Origin: Isoetes taiwanensis
Lineage: Eukaryota > Streptophyta > Lycopodiopsida > Isoetales > Isoetaceae
Length of the DNA stretch: 64,000 nucleotides
Reading direction: 5' to 3'
Assembly: GCA_021234155.1 (NCBI GenBank)
Contig: JAJEKV010000027.1
Coordinates: forward strand, 3,429,623 to 3,493,622
The notes below the pieces were generated by a model. That model saw nothing but the letters and a program-made list of their open reading frames with translations, was not told where the DNA came from and ran no database searches. Below, one piece after another: positions 57,700-64,000 of the stretch (within the stretch, counting starts at the first letter, position 1; each line of letters starts with the position of its first letter). Both the position numbers and the translations under genes were made by a program.

Positions 57700-60241
57700 T
57701 CATCGGGCCATCATTCGCAGCTCCATCCTCTTCTTGCCGGGACCTAGGTTCAACCTCCGATGACCCTTTCCTTTAGTGAAACGCCCTCGAGACGTGTTTT
57801 TCCTAGCCCGCTCTCTGTTTGTCAAGGTAAAGCGCAAAGGTGAGTCCGCTGATCACGAGGCCAGCCAGTCATCAACCGCATTGCTCGAACCTCGCCTTTC
57901 AGATCGTGACTCCTCTGTATCCTCGCCGCCGGGCTGATCCGGCTCGAGAATATGGCTTGGTCTATATCATCTTCGCCATCAACGGCGGGGTATGCTTGAA
58001 TGTCTTCATCAACATGGCTTGCAAAAGATTTATTGCAAGCATCTCGCCCTCACCGCCTTCTTGGCCGTCCTCTTCCACTTCGAATCTGTGATCCATGAAA
58101 GGAAATCAGAGCTTATCGATTGGGATGTACCAATCGCTACGATTCAATAGCCGCCAGCTTGAGAAGTTGTATACAAGTTTGTCTCCCTTCTTATGTAGCA
58201 AGCGATTGCGGGTGACACCGCGGTATGTACTTATAGGCACTCCAATTCCTCTCACTTGCACTATTGGAAGATACCAAAGAGAGGATAGTCATTGCAATTG
58301 CCCCAAGGTATCGCGAACTTGCCCATGGGCTTGCCACCATGCATATGATTCCATATTTGGTTCCTTCTTATGACTCTCCAAGGCCGCGGAAGCTCTTCAT
58401 CCGCCCACCCTTCCACTCGTGTTCTCGGTATTCAGCTAACTCGCAATGAAAAGCTTGTAGTCCGAGCCGTTGGGATAGAACATTTTTGCAACCTTCTTCA
58501 ACGAGCCCATCACTTCTTTATCTCAGATGCTGGTCCATATCGTGGTTGTGTGGGTCTAAGGCATGCGCCGGCGCCATGAAGATCATTGTATGACTTCTTC
58601 CATCGCTCATTGAAGTCTCTCGAGTAGTGTCCGCTTTAGCATTGTCAAATGGCGATTGGGACCATCACGCTCTAGGAAGGATTGAATGGAGTGCCAACAC
58701 CTCCGCACCTTTCCAAAGGCTTGCCTTCGAAGAATCAAGGGTTTTGATGGCATGACAAACAAAGTTGCATGCACCTCACAACATTTTTACACCTTTCCAA
58801 AATGTCTCCCCGCCCAAGCATTTCTCGGGGCAGCAGCTTTGTTGTCGGTGTTTACGGCATTTTTCCCTTTCTCGCCTTCTTTTCCCAATCAAAAACTCAG
58901 ATGATTAAAGGTTGAGATAATCCAATCACGACACTTCAGCACTCTTTCAAAGATGATATAATTGAACCAAACCGAAGTTTGCCCAGATTCATGAGTGCTA
59001 GGCTCTTCCGACGCAATGACTTGTAAATGGCATAAATTGCCGGGCTTTTTGTGATGAATTTTACAAGCCGACGCCGCTTTTCCGAATGGGATCTTTGAAC
59101 CACGTGTGCCGTGGAGAACCAAATCCTTCAAAGAATAGGTTCGTGCAATGGCATTGGCAACTAGTAGCATGCAACCCTCGAAATTGGACTCAAAGAATTG
59201 ACCCGCTAGCTTGCAATTAGACGCTATCCATTACAACTTGAAATATTCTCTTCGTCCAAAACTCTCTATCACGGCCTTTGTTTTCTCAAAAATCCAATCT
59301 CCCATCACTTGGTCGGTTTTGGTTTCTACGGTTTTTCAAAAATACTTCACCCCCGGATACACGATCATGAAATTAATAAGATGGTCCTTGTTTACATTGT
59401 CCAACCATCAAAAAACTAATGAAGTCGGGCCAAGGCTTCACCACACGACACAACTTCATCTCCACCCTCTCAACCATTTTTCCATGTATTTCATCAACCA
59501 TTTTATTGTTGGCATGCTTGTATGAAGGCAGCCTAAAAGCCGGTCCTGCTTTGGCAACTTCTTGAAGGCTTTTTCATTGCTTTATGCTCCGAATATGTGG
59601 AGACAACCCAAAGATATAAAATGCCTCTACAACCTTCTGGGCCAGGTCTTCTTCAATTGCTCGATGTTAAGCAATGATCAACCCTCTGTTTCTTCGGCTG
59701 CCTTTCCACTATTTCAATTGTCTCTATCATTCTCTGTTCTCCGTGCTTATACCTATTGACCCTAGTCCGCCCCTCCGATTGGTATGTCGTCCCAACAGGG
59801 GGTGGTATAGTTATCTTCGCCCGCTTCCGCCTCTACCCTCTCTTTTGAGTATTCGTGAACTCGCCTTTTTCTCATATTATTCTTCGCTTTATGATCCCAT
59901 CCAAATGAGACAATCTCTCGATGGCATCCTTTCGCAAGTCGCCAGATGCAAGATAAGTTATGCGACACCGACGCCTCGCTCACGTAAGATGTGAGCTCAA
60001 TTTTTGTTGCGAACCATTTACCGATGTGTATCCACAAAACACACATTCCCACTCATTTGCGCCAAACTCTTTCACAAACTCCCATTCTCGGGCCTCTTTT
60101 TCCGACCCGCAACTCCAGCATCACACCATGTGCACGAAGTTGCAGCCCCGCGGGCCCCGCCACGGCACACGCAGCCCTCGCACCTCTAGAGGTAGATGCA
60201 TGACCGCCGCCTCGCACCTCCGCAGGTAGATGCATGACCAA
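57700..60241 (-). pseudogene. hAT-superfamily transposase (BED finger, DUF659, dimerisation domain)
   Basis: Enzyme family that excises and reinserts hAT elements. A BED zinc finger reads WECVFCGYTSVNGSQQKLSS with HLT at 59,985-60,085 (C-x2-C then QKLSSHL). The DUF659/RNase H-like core follows: DHLINFMIVYPGVKYF (59,336-59,400), TKTDQVMGDWIFEKTKAVIE with SFG, ASNCKLAGQFFESNFEG (about 59,185-59,235), SLKDLVLHG (59,110), IPFGKAAS and FNYIIFERVLKCRDWI (58,910-58,960). The hAT C-terminal dimerisation region reads WWQAHGQVRDTLGQL (58,300-58,345), then TRNRLLHKKGDKLVYNFSSW and RLLNRSDWYIPID (58,117-58,215). All three parts are in the normal order, but the frame shifts at least six times. A start near 60,241 is possible but unproven. 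No other transposase is seen in the element. Confidence 0.8.
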
Positions 60242-60689
60242 GAGCCACCATTGCTCTGGACCCTACCGACAATGTCTCTTAATCGACTCCTTGATTACAC
60301 GAATCTAAAGGAAGACGATATATGCAAAGGAGCAAGCTCACAATGCATATGTTACGCCGACGCCCGCGGCGAATCAAGGGGGTTGGACGGGACCCTATAG
60401 GATATTCTATGGAAGCAGATGCCAACCTGGCTGGAAACCACGGGACGGAGTAAACTCAATGCCCAAAGATCCAACGCCAGCTCGCGGACTCAAAAAACGA
60501 CACCTCAAAGGCAAACCGCTTCCCAAGGAGTATTTTGACTCAACCCGGGCGGTCAACGCTCGAGGTGAATTCTAGGGCTAATCACGCTTTTCTTATATAT
60601 ACTATTAACAAGGCCACAAAACAAAGCCAAACAAAGGGCGCAAATATTTTTTTTTTTTGCTTAGTAACCCGGGCAAAACAAATTAGAAA

Positions 60690-60990
60690 ATTTTCGCACG
60701 CCGAAGCAACTAAACCGCTGACGCTGAAATATTTTCGCTCGCCGAAGATTATTTTCGCCGCTGGTTCAAATTATTTCGCGACGCTGGTTAAACCGCTGCA
60801 CGCCGCGGTAAATTTCAGCAGACGCTGCGGAGATCGCTGCAGACGCTGAAATTATTTTTCGACGCTGAATCAGATCTTCGCTGCTGCTGAAAATATTTTC
60901 ACAGACGCTGTTTAGTTGCTTTCAGCGACGCCAAAAATTTTCTCGACGACGAATTGTTTTTGCCGTATTTTTTTTGCTTTTTACCAAGAA
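60690..60990. repeat. Right GACGC(T/C)GAA array of hAT-like element
   Basis: Same motifs as the left array and again followed by GCTTTTTACCAAGAAA (about 60,977), in the same and not the inverted orientation. Only the outer 70 bases of the element are inverted between the two ends. Confidence 0.75.
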
Positions 60991-61059
60991 ATTTGTGCCG
61001 TATCATTCAATTCATACGTATTCCAGTATAAAACGCGTGCAATGTATTGAACCTATCCC

Positions 61060-61069
61060 CGCCTCCCAA
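61060..61069. repeat. Target duplication, right copy
   Basis: CGCCTCCCAA, as at 51,356-51,365. Confidence 0.7.
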
Positions 61070-62443
61070 CATCAATTCCGCTCATCATACTACTCGCCAC
61101 GGAAAAAAAAACAATACTTGAGTTGAGAGTTCTAAACTCGTAATACCTGGTCTCTTCGAAGCATAGAAATACAAAAGGCTGAAAACATGCAAAGACACTA
61201 CTTTTTGAAAGCATAAGATCACGAGAGAAAACAAAAGGCTACCTTAGCTCTCAATAATAAAGAATAGCGAAAAAAGAACCGCAACTCTTGTATTTTAATT
61301 ATGCAATACCTTTGAATAAAAAGCTTTCCCTTGCTTATGAGCCGAAGTTAAGAACAAAATAAAAAGACATAATATCCTCAAATCGATCTATGCCCAAGTT
61401 GTAGCTTTTTAAACCTCAATAGCGCTTTACAATGCGAAGAGCACATGCAATCGAATCCCAAGCACGTAAGGCAAGCCCCATCTCGTTCTCGTGGTTCATG
61501 GTCGCGCCTTTAGGCTTGTAGAGCATCCATTCAAATCAGGGATGGAGTCGCAGAAGGCAATTTTTACAAGCAAAAATCTTGTCACGTATATAGTTGAGAT
61601 ATGCGTAATTTTGATTAAGCCAAACCGGCCGCTCAAAAACGTGAATGCCAATAAATAACAAAAAGCAAGTAAAAGCGTTAGCACCGGCGCGTGCCTAGCC
61701 CCTCCTTGTGAAGCTGCACAGCCAAATCCTGATTTATGGAGGGCATGTTGAAATCTAAGATATCGATGGAGGCAATTAGGGGAGCTCCTTTCACCAAAAG
61801 TCCGGATACAATACCTTTACATTAATAGAAGTTCCGCATCTCGCAACACAAAACACAAAGGATGCAAAGAAGCGAAATCCCTCCTCTTAAATTCGGCCAA
61901 TGCCCAGTAGTTTGAGAAAGATTATTGAGCGAAAAAACTGAGATAAACCTGCTTACCAAGATGCGCAAAGGAAAAAAATCGTTCTTCAATCCTCGTAAAC
62001 AAATGATCGGCAATCGGCTCTCTGATGTTGAATCGTGTTAATCTCGAGCCTAGCATTATCACCTTTAACTCTCCTTCGAAACGGCAAAACCCCTCGCTGA
62101 AGCGTTATTTCCCCATCGGGAAAGAAACAATTTTGGCCGGAAACCCAAAATTACCGTGTTCACATACTCCATTATTTCTGGTCCTCTACTACGAAAAATC
62201 ACGAAAATGAAGAAGTTAATGCATCTTAGTGGATTAAATCTTCAAAAATGAATCCTTATCTCGAAGAAAGGGTCCAGTAGCTACTTCATTCAACCGCCAT
62301 ACCGCCAAGTCTTCAAGGGCCATCACCATACTCCTTAGAACGATTCATCCGAAATAAAACAGTCGTAGAGATGGAAATAAGTAATAGGAAACCGCCACGG
62401 AGGAGTTTCCTACCACGGAAACTCCGGACACGCGGGCGGTTCG
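61070..62443. other. No gene recognised
   Basis: This could contain the remaining exons of the gene split by the hAT-like element, on the minus strand. Short coding-like pieces occur but do not form a recognisable protein. Confidence 0.35.
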
Positions 62444-62659
62444 CTACGTGAACAACCTGGGAGGGCTTTTTCCGAGGTGGCTACCACGCGGTTTACGTGG
62501 AAATTTTTTAATGAATTCCGCCTGCTTCTTCGCCTTCAAGCTTTGGCGATGGCGTAACTCCTGCAGCTCCGGAGACGCTTTCTTGAGGCGCCGGGCGCTA
62601 TTTCGGCGTCTCGGCTTTTGACAAAGGCGCCATCGCCTTAGCTTCATTTTGATAGCCAT
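62444..62659 (-). CDS. Small basic reading frame, unknown
   Basis: 71 codons, very rich in Arg, Lys and Gln (MAIKMKLRRWRLCQKPRRR, then QSLKAKKQAEFIKKF). It resembles no family I know. The composition could be that of the N-terminus of a nucleic-acid-binding element protein, but an isolated frame of this length may be chance. No promoter or splice evidence. Confidence 0.15.
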   Translation of the reverse strand: MAIKMKLRRWRLCQKPRRRNSARRLKKASPELQELRHRQSLKAKKQAEFIKKFPRKPRGSHLGKSPPRLFT

Positions 62660-62689
62660 TTTGCTTGGATTTGGAGCTTCTTGAAGTGT

Positions 62690-64000
62690 TGTGATGTCCT
62701 TTTGAGTTCTCGGGCGAAGTTCTTGGGAGTTGTACGCTGGCGATCAGCATTAGCTTGAAGTTTTTCTGGATTTGAAGCTTGCTTCAAGTCTTCTGACGAC
62801 TTTCTGAGTTCCGAGGAGTTGTGGCGAGTTTGTGACGAGTTCTGGCGAGTTTGTGATGAGTTCTTGGGAGTTCTGGAGTCTTCTGGCGACTTTTTGGAGT
62901 TTGCCGAGCTTCCGCAGGTAGTTTTCTTAGTTTTTAGTTTTCTTTATAAATTTCTAACACTTTCTTGTTTATTTCTTGCAGTTGTGGACAGCATAGAGGA
63001 GGAAAGTAGGTTCTGCATTGTGATTTTGTTCTTCTGCGGCTATGGGGTTCTTCTGCAGCTATGGCGAGCAGGCTATGGCAGAAAGTATAGGCTATGGCAT
63101 TCTTCTGCGGCTATGACAGAGCATGCATTTGTTTGCTATGGCGTATGTTTCGCTTCAAGATCTGGCTTTAAGATTTCGCTTCAAGATCTGAAGGATTGTG
63201 TAAAAATTTCAAGACATTGTAAAAGTTTTGGATTTTATCTGGAACATAAGAACTTCAGAATTTTGGATTGTAATATGAATTTAGAATTGCAGCAGTGTTT
63301 CCATGTCTTCGGAATGTTTGCAAATTGTTTTCGAAATTTTCTGAATCTAAACAATAGTGGCGGCGCCGCTTAAGCTCCGCCACCAACAGAAGTTTCCATA
63401 AACGAAAAAAAAACAGGAATCCAGGAGGAAAAAAGCCCTCCCCGTTGTTTACGAAAATAAGCATTGCTAGAAGCGCAAGTGCCATAACCTCTGAGACTGG
63501 AAATACGACTACCATCGCCAAGCGTAACGCCATACCCACCATAAAGCCATAACCACCGCCCACCAGCCATCATCAACGCTAGATCCACCGCCCGAGAAGT
63601 TAGCTGTTAGCTGCTCGGGCATAACAAAAATTGAAAAGATAGCCGGAAAAACAGGCTTTGGCCGGAAAACCATTTTTTTTGTCAAATGTAACGCCGGAAA
63701 AAAATCAGCAAAGAACCCAAGAAACTTTTTAAATAAGTAGATTGATGGTGGTTATTGTCCTGCAAATCCTTGTCTTTGATGGGAGTGGAAATTGCATTAA
63801 ATATTCACTAGCTAGTCTAACATGCGTATTTACTTTCAGCTGGCAAAGTTGAGAATGAGATTTTTCAGTTCAAAGGATTCAAGAGAAGCAGTTTTCTTTC
63901 ATGACAGCAAGTGCCACTGCAGAAGCAGTGAATGCTCAAATATCAAGTGGAAAGATAAAAGAAAATAAAGGTAAGATCACCTGAGAGCATTTCTTTGCAG
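62690..64000. other. Low-complexity and AT-rich sequence at window end
   Basis: 62,700-62,915 is built of degenerate GAGTTCTTGGGAGTT / GGCGAGTTTGTGA repeats, and 63,025-63,150 of repeated TTCTGCGGCTATGG phrases. A 184-codon frame at 62,819-63,373 runs through these repeats and I consider it spurious. GCCCGAG...CTCGGGC at 63,591-63,620 could form a short hairpin. No gene recognised. Confidence 0.4.

Larger units (their letters stand above)
51366..61059. mobile_element. hAT-like DNA transposon with a kinase-like/RING-like partner gene
   Basis: The left end reads TGGATAGGTTCTATAATGCA. The right end read inward is GGGATAGGTTCAATACATTG. The shared core is GGATAGGTTC followed about 5-8 bases later by GCAC, then AATACGTAT further in on both sides. 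Both ends are bordered by CGCCTCCCAA. Two converging genes lie inside: a minus-strand hAT-type transposase (57,700-60,240) and a plus-strand gene with kinase-like, coiled-coil and RING-like parts (52,740-56,110). hAT elements normally make 8 bp duplications. The 10 bp repeat here, and the terminal base mismatch (T against G), are therefore odd. Both genes are broken, so this copy is inactive unless base errors in the assembly explain the breaks. Confidence 0.65.

Noticed and set aside
51380-61050. LTR retrotransposon with the GACGCTGAA arrays as long terminal repeats
   Set aside because: The internal genes are a hAT transposase and a kinase-like gene on opposite strands, the outer ends are inverted, and there is no RT or primer site.
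62819-63373. 184-codon plus-strand frame
   Set aside because: Runs through degenerate GAGTT..TGGCGA and GCGGCTATGG repeats; no domain or splice support.

Overview
The window is nuclear DNA of a land plant, and almost all of it is transposable-element sequence. The evidence for a plant is GT-AG introns, a CACTA transposase with the plant-type TNP2/DUF4218/DUF4216 arrangement, a BED/DUF659/dimerisation hAT transposase, a fragment of a plant-like eIF3d gene, and Helitron-type CTAG ends. DIRS-like tyrosine-recombinase retroelements are not usual in flowering plants. This makes a large-genome fern, lycophyte, moss or gymnosperm my guess, at low confidence. No intact host gene was found. Every coding region I could recognise carries frameshifts or stops, so the calls below are mostly pseudogenes or element relics.

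Region 1 (1-19,740) is a nest of elements. A minus-strand transposase-like gene with a GHTHEDVDALFG motif is cut in two by a 13.9 kb CACTA-type element (3,371-17,228). That element has a CACTGCAA.../...TTGTAGTG pair of ends, an ATT duplication on both sides and GC-rich GGCGTC/GACGCC subterminal arrays. Inside the CACTA element lies a DIRS-like retroelement (4,611-12,976) with gag-like, reverse transcriptase, RNase H and possible recombinase segments and split direct repeats. Its reverse transcriptase is itself split by a small inverted-repeat insertion. The CACTA element also holds 2.6 copies of a 1.1 kb tandem repeat. The 3' end of a second DIRS-like copy occupies 1-2,552.

Region 2 (20,000-33,000) carries scattered CACGCC/GGCGTG motifs, two diverged copies of a TATA-type promoter, an unidentified multi-exon gene (23,823-27,930) and a decayed CACTA TNP2 transposase gene (29,118-31,860). 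Region 3 (33,000-46,160) has a minus-strand eIF3d fragment beside unidentified exons, a small inverted-repeat element, an unidentified gene tail ending at 37,755, a local duplication and reverse-oriented Helitron-like ends at 42.4, 43.9 and 46.2 kb. A 1.77 kb pyrimidine tract follows the last of these ends.

Region 4 (51,366-61,059) is the most interesting unit. It is a 9.7 kb element with matching inverted ends, flanked by a 10 bp direct repeat (CGCCTCCCAA). It carries two converging genes. The minus-strand gene is a hAT-type transposase (BED finger, DUF659, dimerisation domain). The plus-strand gene has a protein-kinase-like segment, a coiled-coil segment and a RING-like zinc motif. Between the two gene tails sits a tandem array of units that can each fold into a long hairpin. 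A DNA transposon that brings along a kinase-like/RING-like partner gene is the best candidate here for an undescribed system.
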